This document shows positions 1 through 9,031 of a DNA stretch of 64,000 bases, piece by piece. The stretch is from contig NZ_JABBFZ010000001.1 of NCBI RefSeq assembly GCF_012927125.1, positions 310,001-374,000 of the forward strand. Reading direction: 5' to 3'. Position numbers and translations under genes: made by a program. Every line of letters begins with the position of its first letter. Positions within the stretch are counted from its first letter, which is position 1. A model generated the notes under the pieces. That model was not told the DNA's origin, did no database searches, and saw only the letters and a list, made by a program, of their open reading frames with translations. This DNA is from Paraburkholderia antibiotica. Lineage in GTDB: Bacteria > Pseudomonadota > Gammaproteobacteria > Burkholderiales > Burkholderiaceae.

Positions 1-34
1 AACCCCGCGAGCTTGCGCGTCGCGGGGTTTTTTT
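1..34 (+). terminator. Rho-independent terminator of a gene left of the window
   Basis: An 8-bp GC-rich stem (CCCCGCGA at 3-10 with TCGCGGGG at 20-27, 9-nt loop) is followed by seven T on the plus strand. It should end a plus-strand transcript entering from the left. It lies just downstream of the stop of the minus-strand gene at 99 and could serve that gene too, but the minus-strand T-run cannot be seen. Confidence 0.75.
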
Positions 35-98
35 ATTGGCGCTTTGCTGTCCGGAGTGGGGTGTTGCTGAGGACAGGGCGCGAGGCGAGGCCGCGCGC

Positions 99-2924
99 TC
101 AACCCTTGTGATGCTCGTCGCGATTGCCGCCGCCCTGATGCTGCTCGGCGCGTTGCTGCTGCGGCTGAGGTTGCGGTTGCGGTTGCGGACGCGGCTGCTG
201 GACCTGCTGGGGCTGCGGCCGGGGTTCCGGGCGGGGCTGCTGCATCTGTGGACGCGGGTCCGGGCGAGGTTGCTGCACCTGCGGACGCGGCTCGAAATGC
301 GGCTGTTGCGCCTGCTGGATCTGCGGCTCGGGGCGTGGTTGCTGGACCGGCTGTGGACGCGGCTCGAAACGCGGTTGCTGCGCTTGCTGCACCTGTGGCT
401 CCGGTCGGGCTTGTTGCATCGGCTGCGGGCGCGGTTCGAAGCGCGGCTGTTGTGCTTGCTGAACCTGAGGTTCCGGGCGCGGCTGCGGCGCTTGCGGGCG
501 CGGTTCCATCCGCGCTTGCTGAGCCTGTTGTTGCTGTTGCGGCGACTCGGCGTGCGGCGGTTGTTGCATCGGCTGCATGGATTGCAGCGGTTGCGGCCGA
601 CCTTCCGGTTGCCGTGCCTGCTGCTGCGCGTCCGGATTCTGTTGCGGATGCGGCACACCCGGTTGCTGCGCGAAACCCGGCTGTCCCGCTTGCTGCGGAC
701 TGCCCGGTTGCTCCATGCGCGGCCGTTGCTGGCCCATCGGTGTATGCGGTTGCGTCCACGCCGGCTCTGAGCGGCCGACCGCGCCCCATTGCTGCGGCGG
801 CGCGCCGTGCTGCTGTGCAGCGCTGCCCGGAGAGGCGCCCCGGTAGTTGCCCGGATAGTTGCCCGGATTGCCGCCACCCGCCTGCGGCGGCCGCGGCACG
901 CCATTCGGCGCATGGGCCGGCTGGCCCATCTGCCCCATCTGACCTGGCTGACCTGGCTGACCCGGTCGGCCGATCTGCCCGCTCTCGCCCGGTTGCGGCT
1001 GACGCGGATTGCCCGCCATGGGCGGCATCCCCGGTCGCGTCTGCGGCGCTTCGCCGTGCGCGCCCGCGACAGGCCCCGCGCCTGGTCTCTCACCCGGCTT
1101 TTCACCCGGCCGCTGTCCCGCCTGTTCGACGCCACGCGGCGCATTCCCGCCTGTTGGGCCGCCAGCCGGGCCGCCCATCATGCCGGGTCCGCCGGGCGTA
1201 CCCGGCGCACCCGCCGCCATTCCCGGCGGCCGTCCCGGCACATGCGACTGCACGACCCGCACATTCGCGATCGGCAGCGCGCCCGGCGTGCCGGTCATAT
1301 GCGCGGGCACCGAGGTTCGCACGACCGGCTGGCCGCCGCCCGGCACCCGCCCGCCGCTTTGCGCGAAACGTTGCGCGAGGACGTCGTGATATGCGGCCGG
1401 CATCGTCGGATTACGCGTCGCGACCACCGGTCGGCCGGCGACGCTCGCCGGCGGCCGGTAATTCGCGCGTCGCAGATCCGGGCCGAAGCTCTCGCGCACC
1501 GGCGCGATGCCCGGCGCGCCGGGGTTGATCCGCGCGTTGTGCCACTGACGCGGATCGACCTTCTGCGCGAACCGTCCGGTCGGCTGGCCATGCACGAACG
1601 CGGTCGCCGGCATCGCGGTTACGCCGCCCGGCACGCGATAGTTCACGTAGGTGTTGTGAACGTTCACGTTGGTGATGTCGCGGTGGTAATCGTTGACGAT
1701 CGTCGTGCGGTTCACGCGGTTGTAGTACGCGGGGCTCCAGCGGTCGCGGTCGCCCCAGTGCGGATGCCACGGCTCGCCCGGCCCGAGCGGGAACCACGCG
1801 ACGCCCGCCGCAACCGCTCCGCCGATCGCCAGATTCACGCCCCAGTCGACGCCCCCGCCGCCGCTGTCGTCGCCATCGCCGACGAAAGCAACCAGCGCCG
1901 GCGCATAGACCGGCGGCGCGTCGGCTTCGAGCGGACCCGGCACCCACGCCCAGCTGTCGTCGACCTGAGCCCAGCGGCCGTAATGGTAGGGCGCGAAGCC
2001 CCACGGTTCGTCGTCGACCCAGGTCCAGCCCCACGGCGCCTGCCAGACCCAGTGGCCGTCGTGGTACGGCGCCCAGCCGGCCGGCGTCGCGCGCGGCACC
2101 CAGACTGCGCCGTACTGCGGGGTGTCGCGCCAGGTGCCGTTGGCGTCGAGGTCCGCGTAGCCGGGGATGTCGCGCGACACGTAGCGCGCCGACACCGAGC
2201 GGTCTTCGGTCGCGTCGCGGCTGGCGGCCCACTGGTCGAGTTCGTCGGGACCCGGCGCGCGGGCGTCGGCGAGCTGTTGCAGGTTGGTGCCGGCGAAGCG
2301 GATCTGCTGGCCCGCCGCGACCGGGATCTGGCCGCCGTCGCCATACGCGACCGCGCTGCCGCTGCGCACGGTGACGGTGGTGCTGCTGCCATCGGGCGCG
2401 ACGTCCACACGATAGTCGCCGGGGCCGTTCATGCCGAGCGCCAGATTCGGCGTGTCGATTTCATACGACGAGCCCGCCGGCAGTTCGCGCACGCGCGTCG
2501 ACAGCGTGCCTTGCGCGACTTTGAGCTGCGCGCTGGTGTCGTCGAGATTGAGCACGTCGAGGCTGGTGTTCTGGCCGAGGCGTACCGCGGTCGAGCCGAT
2601 GTGCAGTTCGGAGCGCGCGTTCTGGTCGTTCCAGAGCTGGTCGCCGGTCGTAAGAGGCCGGTTGATCTGCGCGTAGGACCAGTCGGCGGCGCCGGCGGGT
2701 TCGGTGGTCACGGTGCCGGCCATGTAGTTCAGACGCGCGATGCGCCCCGGCGGATCGCCTGCCGGCGCGGTGGCGATGTCGGCTGCGCCCTGCGGCGCTG
2801 GCGGAGCTTCCTGCGCGAAACCAACCTGCGCGGCGAGTGCGACGACGGCGGCCGCGATCAGCGTATAGCCGACCAGAAGGCGTGAAGTTCCGGGCTTGCT
2901 CGGGGACGGGGTAAGGCGTGTCAT
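99..2924 (-). CDS. Large exported FecR-like / DUF6600-type protein with Pro/Gln-rich tail
   Basis: A 941-residue protein of unknown function. Residues 1-38 form a signal peptide (basic start, hydrophobic run 17-36, likely cut near FAQ-EA), so it is exported. Residues about 60-210 look like a FecR-type beta domain. Residues about 254-335 are rich in Trp, Pro and Tyr with repeated WVP, WAPY and FAPYHYG motifs, as in DUF6600 proteins. From about residue 560 it is low-complexity Pro/Gln/Gly, ending in near-perfect 24-residue repeats and a His-rich tip. The start has a GGAG site just upstream. The tail suggests an extended segment in the periplasm or at the cell surface (inference). Domain names come from motif memory, not a search. 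Confidence 0.85.
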   Translation of the reverse strand: MTRLTPSPSKPGTSRLLVGYTLIAAAVVALAAQVGFAQEAPPAPQGAADIATAPAGDPPGRIARLNYMAGTVTTEPAGAADWSYAQINRPLTTGDQLWNDQNARSELHIGSTAVRLGQNTSLDVLNLDDTSAQLKVAQGTLSTRVRELPAGSSYEIDTPNLALGMNGPGDYRVDVAPDGSSTTVTVRSGSAVAYGDGGQIPVAAGQQIRFAGTNLQQLADARAPGPDELDQWAASRDATEDRSVSARYVSRDIPGYADLDANGTWRDTPQYGAVWVPRATPAGWAPYHDGHWVWQAPWGWTWVDDEPWGFAPYHYGRWAQVDDSWAWVPGPLEADAPPVYAPALVAFVGDGDDSGGGGVDWGVNLAIGGAVAAGVAWFPLGPGEPWHPHWGDRDRWSPAYYNRVNRTTIVNDYHRDITNVNVHNTYVNYRVPGGVTAMPATAFVHGQPTGRFAQKVDPRQWHNARINPGAPGIAPVRESFGPDLRRANYRPPASVAGRPVVATRNPTMPAAYHDVLAQRFAQSGGRVPGGGQPVVRTSVPAHMTGTPGALPIANVRVVQSHVPGRPPGMAAGAPGTPGGPGMMGGPAGGPTGGNAPRGVEQAGQRPGEKPGERPGAGPVAGAHGEAPQTRPGMPPMAGNPRQPQPGESGQIGRPGQPGQPGQMGQMGQPAHAPNGVPRPPQAGGGNPGNYPGNYRGASPGSAAQQHGAPPQQWGAVGRSEPAWTQPHTPMGQQRPRMEQPGSPQQAGQPGFAQQPGVPHPQQNPDAQQQARQPEGRPQPLQSMQPMQQPPHAESPQQQQQAQQARMEPRPQAPQPRPEPQVQQAQQPRFEPRPQPMQQARPEPQVQQAQQPRFEPRPQPVQQPRPEPQIQQAQQPHFEPRPQVQQPRPDPRPQMQQPRPEPRPQPQQVQQPRPQPQPQPQPQQQRAEQHQGGGNRDEHHKG
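270..481 (-). repeat. In-frame ~72-bp tandem repeats in the DUF6600-type gene
   Basis: About three copies of a 24-codon unit starting RPEPQ and containing QQAQQP and FEPRPQ occur in the C-terminal tail. The last copy is one codon shorter, and further RPxPRPQ half-units follow. The unit is a multiple of three, so copy-number change would lengthen or shorten the tail without a frameshift. Confidence 0.7.
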
Positions 2925-3198
2925 GACGGGTCTCCGGCGGACGCGGCAACGCGCCGAATCCTTGGAGTCACTGTACCCGCCGGCTATGTTTCAAGGCCCC
3001 CTGTTTTGTAAGGTGGCTTCGCTGGCGTGTAACAAAAGGTCTCGGAGAAGGGCTGGGAGGTGGAAGCGAGTCGGGTTGCGTGGGTCGGGTAGCGCCGCAT
3101 CGCGGATGAATTTGAATTGCGGTCCGTTTGTCTGGCGATCGCTTACGCGGCGATGGTTGATGGCTAGTTTGTCCGACGGCAAGGCACCCGACGCTGCC

Positions 3199-3927
3199 TC
3201 ATCCCGTCACCGCTCCCGTGCCAAGAAACGCATCGAAATGCTGATGCCCCGCCGGCGTGATGCGCAGCACGCGCGGCCGCTCGGTACGCTCGACCCAGCC
3301 GTGCACCGACCACGCGTCGAGCAGCGCCGCGCCGAGCGCGCCGCCCAGATGCGGGCGGCGCATGCTCCAGTCCGGGCAGGTGCACGCGAAGCGGCGTCGG
3401 CGGCTGTGCTGCGCGGACAGATCGACGCCCCAGCCGGCGAAGCGCTCGGCGCCTTGCGCGGTGGCATCGAGCGAGGTGCCGTGCTGGGTCAGCATCCCGT
3501 CGTCGAGCATGCGCTCGAAGATCCGCACCGACAGTTCGCCCGCCATGTGGTCGTAGCAGGTGCGGGCGTAGCGCATTTCCAGCGGCACGGTGCGCGCGGG
3601 GCGCGGCGCGGCCCGTTGCGGCGCGCTGACCTGCGCGACATTGGCGAGCGCCTCGATCGACGCGGCAATCTCCGCCGACGCGATCCGGAAGTAGCGATGC
3701 CGGCCGCGCACTTCGAGCGCGAGCAGGCCACCATCGGTGAGTCGTGCGAGATGCGCGCTCGCTGCCGAGGGCGACAGCCCGGCGATCATCGTCAGTTCGC
3801 CGGCGGGGCGGGCGCTGCCGTCCATCAGCGCCCACAGCATCGCGGCGCGGCCGGGATCGGCGAGCAGCGCGCCGATGCGGCTGAGGCCGGGGAAGTGGTT
3901 CTGGTCGTCGGTGAGAGCGGTGGTCAT
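3199..3927 (-). CDS. ArsR-like winged-helix transcriptional regulator
   Basis: A 242-residue protein. Residues about 10-90 form a winged helix of ArsR type, with a recognition region reading LSPSAASAHLARL and a wing around GRHRYFRI. The C-terminal half carries CTCPDWSMRRPHL, similar to a CxDWSERRxHLxGALG signature recalled from a group of ArsR-like regulators with a C-terminal extension. The ATG at 3927 has AGGAGC upstream. The reading frame stays open upstream only because it runs through short tandem repeats, so the long extension is rejected. No target can be named. Three abutting simple repeats begin 57 bp upstream of the start. Confidence 0.85.
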   Translation of the reverse strand: MTTALTDDQNHFPGLSRIGALLADPGRAAMLWALMDGSARPAGELTMIAGLSPSAASAHLARLTDGGLLALEVRGRHRYFRIASAEIAASIEALANVAQVSAPQRAAPRPARTVPLEMRYARTCYDHMAGELSVRIFERMLDDGMLTQHGTSLDATAQGAERFAGWGVDLSAQHSRRRRFACTCPDWSMRRPHLGGALGAALLDAWSVHGWVERTERPRVLRITPAGHQHFDAFLGTGAVTG

Positions 3928-3984
3928 CGGAAGCTCCTGAGTCGGCGGGGCGGCCGCGCGGGTAAGCGAAGCGGCGCGCGGCAG

Positions 3985-4112
3985 GCAAGCAGGCAAGCAG
4001 GCAAGCAGGCAAGCAGGCAAGCAGGCAAGCAGGCAAGCAGGCAAGCAGGCAAGCAGGCAAGCAGGCAAGCAGGCAAGCAGGCAAGCAGGCAAGCAGGCAA
4101 GCAGGCAAGCAG
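3985..4112. repeat. 8-bp tandem array GCAAGCAG x16
   Basis: Sixteen exact copies of GCAAGCAG in 128 bp, with a partial unit (GCAG) before. An 8-bp unit changes frame each copy, so it is not a coding repeat. It runs straight into a different 7-bp array. Confidence 0.97.
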
Positions 4113-4161
4113 CACACGGCACACGGCACACGGCACACGGCACACGGCACACGGCACACGG
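4113..4161. repeat. 7-bp tandem array CACACGG x7
   Basis: Seven exact copies of CACACGG, starting at the base after the preceding GCAAGCAG array. Confidence 0.97.
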
Positions 4162-4217
4162 CAGCAAAGCAGCAAAGCAGCAAAGCAGCAAAGCAGCAAA
4201 GCAGCAAAGCAGCAAAA
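4162..4217. repeat. 8-bp tandem array CAGCAAAG x6 plus one variant
   Basis: Six exact copies of CAGCAAAG followed by CAGCAAAA. It abuts the CACACGG array with no spacer. Confidence 0.97.
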
Positions 4218-4428
4218 CCTGGTTCGCCCGGTCACGCGGCGCAGTGACAACGCAAACCGCGTCGCCATGACGCTCACTGTACCCGCGCCCGGGATTCGAT
4301 GTTTCAGCCTCGCGTGAATAATGAAATACCGTGACCGCGCCCGGCGCACCTCGCCGCAACGACCCGCGGCTTAAGCAGCGTACGTGGGCAGGCCGACCGC
4401 TCGGCTGCGCCGCCCGATGCCGCCAGGC

Positions 4429-4434
4429 TAGAAT
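4429..4434 (+). promoter_or_regulatory. Possible -10 box for the small lipoprotein
   Basis: TAGAAT matches five of six -10 positions and lies 30 bp before the ATG at 4465. No convincing -35 box is seen 16-18 bp upstream. Confidence 0.3.
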
Positions 4435-4464
4435 CGAAGCCTGTCTTTGCAGGAATCTGAAGTG

Positions 4465-4605
4465 ATGAAATCTCTCTTTGCGGTTGCCGCAGCGGTTCTG
4501 TTGTTCAGCGCCTGTGCGCAGGGCGGAGGCGGCCCGGGCTCGGCCGGCAGCGGCAGCATCACCATGTACGGCACGATCGACCAAGGTATTAGCGTCCGCA
4601 ACTAG
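4465..4605 (+). CDS. Small lipoprotein with porin-like C-terminal end
   Basis: A 46-residue gene. It starts MKSLFAVAAAVLLFSAC, a short basic start plus hydrophobic segment ending in a lipobox-like FSAC with Cys17 as the likely lipidated residue. A Gly/Ser linker follows, then SITMYGTIDQGISV, which resembles the first beta strand of Burkholderia-type porins (SSVTLYGVIDAGI). AGGAA lies about 10 bp before the ATG. It may be a lipoprotein kept after loss of a porin gene, or a genuine small envelope protein. Function unknown. Confidence 0.6.
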   Translation: MKSLFAVAAAVLLFSACAQGGGGPGSAGSGSITMYGTIDQGISVRN

Positions 4606-4922
4606 CGCGCGGATCGCATGCGGTGCGCAGGCAGTACACGAAAAGCAGCCACACAACCGGACCGCGCCTGACGGCGACTGGGTGGCGCGTCCTCCGTGGA
4701 ACTTCATGAAGCCCGCATCGAGCTCGAGCCACGAACGCAAATGCGCCGGCGTCCACCGGCACCCAAACCGTCACGTTTCGAAAGTACTTCGAAAGAAAGC
4801 CTGAACAGTCTGACTTCCCGCCGCCGTCCCTTCGTCAGCCCCCCCAATCGATGCCGCACCGCCGGCAATATTGCGCTCGTATAATCGCCTCCTTTCAATG
4901 CATCCGCGTGATCGGAGCCAAG
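4606..4922. other. 317-bp intergenic region
   Basis: Between the small lipoprotein and the thioesterase gene. A TATAAT hexamer at 4880-4885 is the only signal noted. No RNA gene or terminator seen. Confidence 0.5.
4880..4885 (+). promoter_or_regulatory. -10 box upstream of the acyl-CoA thioesterase
   Basis: A consensus TATAAT lies 37 bp before the ATG at 4923. The position 17 bp upstream does not resemble TTGACA, so the promoter is uncertain. Confidence 0.4.
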
Positions 4923-5429
4923 ATGAGCACTATCCCCGCAGCACCGTTGGATCGTTCGGAAACCACCTTCCGCTTTCTCGCCGAGCCGACCTCGGTCAAC
5001 TTCGGTGGCAAGGTGCACGGCGGTGCGCTGATGAAGTGGATCGACGAAACCGCGTACGCGTGCGCGGCAGTGTGGTCGGGGCGCTATTGCGTGACGGTCA
5101 GCGTCGGCAACATCCGCTTTCGTCGGCCGATTCTCGTCGGCAATCTGGTCGAATTGCGCGCGCGCGTGGTTGCAACGGGCCGCACCAGCATGCACATCCA
5201 CGTGTCGGTGCAGGCGGGCGATCCGAAGGGCGGCGAGCTGCTGCAGACCACCGACTGTCTGGTCGTGATGGTCGCCGTCAACGAGAACGGTCACCCGGTG
5301 TCGGTGCCCGCATTCGTGCCCGAGACCGACGAGCAGAAGCGGCTCGCGAAGTACGCGATGGACGTGAAGGAAGCGCTCGACGCGATCGTCGAGCTGAAGC
5401 CGGACGAAGTCGCGCAGGGGAAAATTTAA
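4923..5429 (+). CDS. Acyl-CoA thioesterase, YciA-like hotdog protein
   Basis: A 168-residue single hotdog-fold protein expected to hydrolyse acyl-CoA to free acid and CoA in the cytoplasm. The segment NFGGKVHGGALMKWIDE is the family's active-site helix region, with the acidic residue of WIDE as the likely catalytic one. Strands around VGNIRFRRPILVGN and VSVQAG follow. The ATG at 4923 has GGAGC upstream, so the longer upstream frame is rejected. It converges with fumC. The exact acyl substrate cannot be told. Confidence 0.88.
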   Translation: MSTIPAAPLDRSETTFRFLAEPTSVNFGGKVHGGALMKWIDETAYACAAVWSGRYCVTVSVGNIRFRRPILVGNLVELRARVVATGRTSMHIHVSVQAGDPKGGELLQTTDCLVVMVAVNENGHPVSVPAFVPETDEQKRLAKYAMDVKEALDAIVELKPDEVAQGKI

Positions 5430-5515
5430 GCGCAGCGACACACTCCGCAACGCTTACGCCACCATTCGTCGGTCACCCATAGCAGCCCGCGCGGGCTCGC
5501 CGGCAACGCGCGCAC

Positions 5516-6913
5516 TCAGCCCGTGCGCCCGACCATATCCTTCGGCCGCACCCACTCGTCGAACTGCTGCTCGCTCACATAGCCGAGCGCGAGTGCCGAC
5601 GCTTTGAGCGTCGTACCTTCCTTGTGCGCCTTCTTGGCGATCTGCGCGGCCTTGTCGTAGCCGATGTGCGGATTGAGCGCCGTCACCAGCATCAGCGATT
5701 CGTTGAGCAGCGTGTCGATGCGCTCGCGATTCGGCTCGATGCCGACCGCGCAGTTGTCGTTGAAGCTCAGCGCGCCGTCGGCGAGCAGGCGCGTCGACTG
5801 CAGCACGTTGTGCGCGATCATCGGCCGGAACACGTTCAGCTCGAAATTGCCGCTCGCGCCGCCGATGTTCACCGCGACGTCGTTGCCGAATACCTGCGCG
5901 CAGAGCATCGTCAGCGCTTCGGACTGGGTCGGGTTGACCTTGCCCGGCATGATCGAGCTGCCCGGTTCGTTTTCCGGAATCGACAGTTCGCCGAGGCCAC
6001 AGCGCGGACCGCTCGCGAGCCAACGGATGTCGTTGGCGATCTTGTTCAGGCTCGCCGCGACCGTCTTCAGCGCGCCGTGCGCGAACACCAGCGCGTCCGC
6101 GCCCGCCATCACCTCGAACTTGTTCGGCGCCGACACGAACGGCAGACCGGTCAGCTTGCCGATCGCGGCGGCGACGCTGTCGGCGAACTTCGGATGCGCG
6201 TTCAGACCGGTGCCGACCGCGGTGCCGCCCTGCGCGAGTTCGTACAGATGCGGCAGCGCCGACTCGACGTGACGGATGCCGTGCTCGAGCTGCGCGACGT
6301 AGCCGGAAAACTCCTGCCCGAGCGTCAGCGGCGTGGCGTCCTGCAGATGCGTGCGGCCGATCTTGACGACATCGGCGAAGGCCTTCGCCTTGTTGTCGAG
6401 CGTATCGCGCAGCGTCTTCAGCGCGGGCAGCAGATGCTTGACGATCGCGTACGCGGCCGCCACGTGCATCGCGGTCGGAAACACGTCGTTCGACGACTGG
6501 CCGCGATTCACGTCGTCGTTCGGATGCACCTTGCGCGCTTCGCCGCGCTCGCCGCCGAGCAGCTCGCTCGCGCGATTCGCGATCACCTCGTTCAGATTCA
6601 TGTTGGTCTGCGTGCCCGAACCGGTCTGCCAGACCGCGAGCGGAAATTCGCCCGGATGCTGACCGTCGATGATCTCGTCGGCCGCTTGCATGATCGCGCG
6701 GGCCTTCTGCTCGTCGAGCACACCGAGGCCGAGATTGACCTCGGCCGCCGCGCGCTTGACCACCGCGAGCGCGGTGATCAACTCGGGCGACTGCTTCTCG
6801 GTCGAAATCTTGAAGTTCTGCAGCGAGCGCTGGGTCTGCGCGCCCCACAGGCGGGCGTTCGGCACTGCGATTTCGCCGAACGTGTCGCGTTCCATCCGCA
6901 CGTCTTCAGTCAT
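5516..6913 (-). CDS. fumC: Fumarate hydratase class II
   Basis: A 465-residue protein of normal FumC length that interconverts fumarate and malate in the TCA cycle. The family signature [13 protein letters not shown] is at about residues 316-328 and contains the mobile catalytic serine. The N-terminal GAQTQRS, the GSGTQTNMN block and the [10 protein letters not shown] block are all present. This oxygen-stable iron-free enzyme is cytoplasmic. The start has GGAG 9 bp upstream. It lies 59 bp after the phospholipase D-like gene on the same strand and may share its transcript. Confidence 0.97.
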   Translation of the reverse strand: MTEDVRMERDTFGEIAVPNARLWGAQTQRSLQNFKISTEKQSPELITALAVVKRAAAEVNLGLGVLDEQKARAIMQAADEIIDGQHPGEFPLAVWQTGSGTQTNMNLNEVIANRASELLGGERGEARKVHPNDDVNRGQSSNDVFPTAMHVAAAYAIVKHLLPALKTLRDTLDNKAKAFADVVKIGRTHLQDATPLTLGQEFSGYVAQLEHGIRHVESALPHLYELAQGGTAVGTGLNAHPKFADSVAAAIGKLTGLPFVSAPNKFEVMAGADALVFAHGALKTVAASLNKIANDIRWLASGPRCGLGELSIPENEPGSSIMPGKVNPTQSEALTMLCAQVFGNDVAVNIGGASGNFELNVFRPMIAHNVLQSTRLLADGALSFNDNCAVGIEPNRERIDTLLNESLMLVTALNPHIGYDKAAQIAKKAHKEGTTLKASALALGYVSEQQFDEWVRPKDMVGRTG

Positions 6914-6972
6914 GTTTGGCTCCGCTTCTCAAGGTTGCGCTCAAAGTTCTGCTTGGATGCTCTGCGTTGCGC

Positions 6973-8622
6973 TCAGAGTTCCGAATTGACAGGCAATAAG
7001 GAGAATAGACCCGTTAGCGCGTTCCGGTAGAAACCCGCCTGCGGATCGAAAATATACGTGCGCTTTTCGCCGTTCTCGACGTCGGTCCACACGAGCGGTG
7101 ACAGCGGCGCGCCGATCGAGCGCAGATACGCGAGCTGGTCCGGGTCGGCGAGCGTTACGTGATAGCTGGTCTCGGGTTGGATCGCGCGCTCGAAGATCTG
7201 CGCGACCTGATTGGCGAGCTCGGGACTGTGGATCACCAGCGCGAGCTCGGTGTTCAGATTCGCCGAGCGCGGGTCGAGATTCATCGAGCCGATCACCAGA
7301 ATCTCGTGATCGATCACGTAGGTTTTCGCGTGCAGACTCGCGCGCGAGCGCGAACCGACGATGCCGATGTTCGGCGTATCCTGGTGCGGCTTGAATTCGT
7401 ACAGCTCGACGCCTTGCTGCAGCAGCGGCACGCGAAACGGACTGTAGCCGGCCTGCACGGCGACCGCGTCGGTGGCGGCGAGCGAATTGGTCAGCACGGC
7501 GATGCGGATGCCGCGATGCGTGAGTTCGCCGGCCGCCTGCACGCCCGCGTCGTGCGGCACGAAGTACGGCGACACGATCAGGAAGTCGTGATGCGCGTCG
7601 CGCATCAGTTCGCGCAGCCGCTGCATCGGCGGGCTCACGTAGTCTGGCGACGGATGCTCGATCTTCTCCGGCCGATCCGCCTTGAATTCGGCCGGCGCCC
7701 ATGTGAGACCCAACTGTTCGCCCGCGATCTGCGCGGCGAGCGGCGTCGCGTTCAGCGGCTTGGCGTTGTACGGATCGGCATGGGTGCGCCAGTGCTCGCG
7801 CAGATCGTCGCGCGTCTGGTCGAGTTCTTTCTGGTCGAATTTCTGCTTGTTCAGCGCATGCAGCGGATAGGCGAGGCCGCTGTTCCAGTAGTCGTCGAAA
7901 CTCGCGGAGACGTCGGCGACGATCGGGCCCGCCGCGAGCACGTCGAGGTCGCGGAATTGCAGCGTTTCGCTCGCGCTGAAGTATTCGTCGCCGAGATTGC
8001 GGCCGCCGACGATCGCCAGCTGGTTGTCCGCGATCATCGCCTTGTTGTGCATGCGGCGCGTGAAGTGGCCGATCTGCGTGAACACGTTGGTGGTGCGCTC
8101 GAACATCCCTTCCTGCGCGCTGCCGAACGGATTGAACACGCGGATCTCGATGTTGTCGTGCGAGTTCAGGCCCGCCATCACGCGGTCGATGTCCTTGAAG
8201 TTCAGATCGTCGACCAGCATGCGTACGCGCACGCCGTGGTCGGCTGCGTAGAGCGCCGCGCCGAGCAGCAGCTTGCCGGTGGTGTCCTCGTTGGCGATGT
8301 AGTACTGCATGTCGAGGGTTTTCGTCGCCGCGCGCGCGAGCGCGATGCGCATCTGCAACGCGTCGGTGCCGCTCGACAGCACGCGAAAACCCGACTGCTG
8401 CGGATGCTTCGCCTCGAGCGGCGCAAGCTCGCTACGCAACGGCGTGTCGGCGGTGACGGGCAGCGCCTGGGTGACTTCGCGGTCGAACGCAGTGGCGGGC
8501 GGCTTGGTCGCGCAGGCGGTCAAACATGCCGCTGCGCACAGCAGCAGGAAAAAATGTCTCGTTGTGCTGAATGTCGACTGGCCGCGCAGCGCGCGCCGAT
8601 GCTGTTCGTGTTGCCCCTGCAC
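6973..8622 (-). CDS. Phospholipase D-family lipoprotein, cardiolipin synthase C-like
   Basis: A 549-residue member of the phospholipase D superfamily with two HxKx4D motifs, HNKAMIAD near residue 190 and HAKTYVID near residue 430, each followed by the expected GGRN or GSMN. The N-terminus has a basic stretch, a hydrophobic segment (FFLLLCAAACLTAC) and a lipobox, so it should be lipid-anchored outside the cytoplasm. The architecture resembles E. coli ClsC (YmdC), which makes cardiolipin; that activity is inferred. The start is GTG with AAGGGG upstream. Confidence 0.85.
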   Translation of the reverse strand: MQGQHEQHRRALRGQSTFSTTRHFFLLLCAAACLTACATKPPATAFDREVTQALPVTADTPLRSELAPLEAKHPQQSGFRVLSSGTDALQMRIALARAATKTLDMQYYIANEDTTGKLLLGAALYAADHGVRVRMLVDDLNFKDIDRVMAGLNSHDNIEIRVFNPFGSAQEGMFERTTNVFTQIGHFTRRMHNKAMIADNQLAIVGGRNLGDEYFSASETLQFRDLDVLAAGPIVADVSASFDDYWNSGLAYPLHALNKQKFDQKELDQTRDDLREHWRTHADPYNAKPLNATPLAAQIAGEQLGLTWAPAEFKADRPEKIEHPSPDYVSPPMQRLRELMRDAHHDFLIVSPYFVPHDAGVQAAGELTHRGIRIAVLTNSLAATDAVAVQAGYSPFRVPLLQQGVELYEFKPHQDTPNIGIVGSRSRASLHAKTYVIDHEILVIGSMNLDPRSANLNTELALVIHSPELANQVAQIFERAIQPETSYHVTLADPDQLAYLRSIGAPLSPLVWTDVENGEKRTYIFDPQAGFYRNALTGLFSLLPVNSEL

Positions 8623-9031
8623 GCTGTTTTCCCCTTGCTTTGCAAGCTTTTCGTGGCGGCGCGGTGAACCCGCTCACGTCGTCGAGAGAGCCCATTCTAA
8701 GGGGAATTGGGGCGCGTGTTGGGGGTTCTGGGGTGTGGAGGCAGAGGGAAGGGGGCTTGCGCGTGGACGCCGGGGACGTGCGATGGAGGCTCTGCTGCGA
8801 GGCGCGTGTTGCGTGCTGAGGAGTGTGAGATGTGTGCCGCAAGGAGCAAGGCGTGGGGCTTGCTGTGAGGCGTGAGGGTTTGGACTTCGTTTGCGCCGTC
8901 AGGTTGCACAACGGTAGCGATCGCGCCGATTCAATGCCGCGGCTCGAATCGGCAGCTTTTGACTGCTGCGTGTCTACCGAAGGCCGCGGCGAGGCACACC
9001 TTCACCCCAACCGCGGCCAGCGGCAAGAAAC
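8623..9031. other. 409-bp intergenic region, purine-rich low-complexity
   Basis: Between the phospholipase D-like gene and the symporter gene. The plus strand is G-rich and repetitive in flavour, but no exact repeat, hairpin with T-run, RNA gene or supported ORF was found. Confidence 0.6.

Larger units (their letters stand above)
3928..4464. other. 537-bp intergenic region filled by three simple-sequence arrays
   Basis: Lies between the divergent ArsR-like regulator and the small lipoprotein gene. The middle 233 bp are tandem repeats (listed separately). The remainder is ordinary non-coding sequence with a weak -10-like TAGAAT at 4429-4434. No RNA gene seen. Confidence 0.7.

Noticed and set aside
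36..2885. Open frames on the plus strand opposite the DUF6600-type gene
   Set aside because: Leu/Arg- or Ala/Pro-only composition caused by the Pro/Gln repeats on the other strand; no start signals.
3985..4217. Possible CRISPR array or coding repeat
   Set aside because: Units are only 7-8 bp, directly adjacent with no spacers, and not multiples of three. The open frames through them are a by-product of the repeat.
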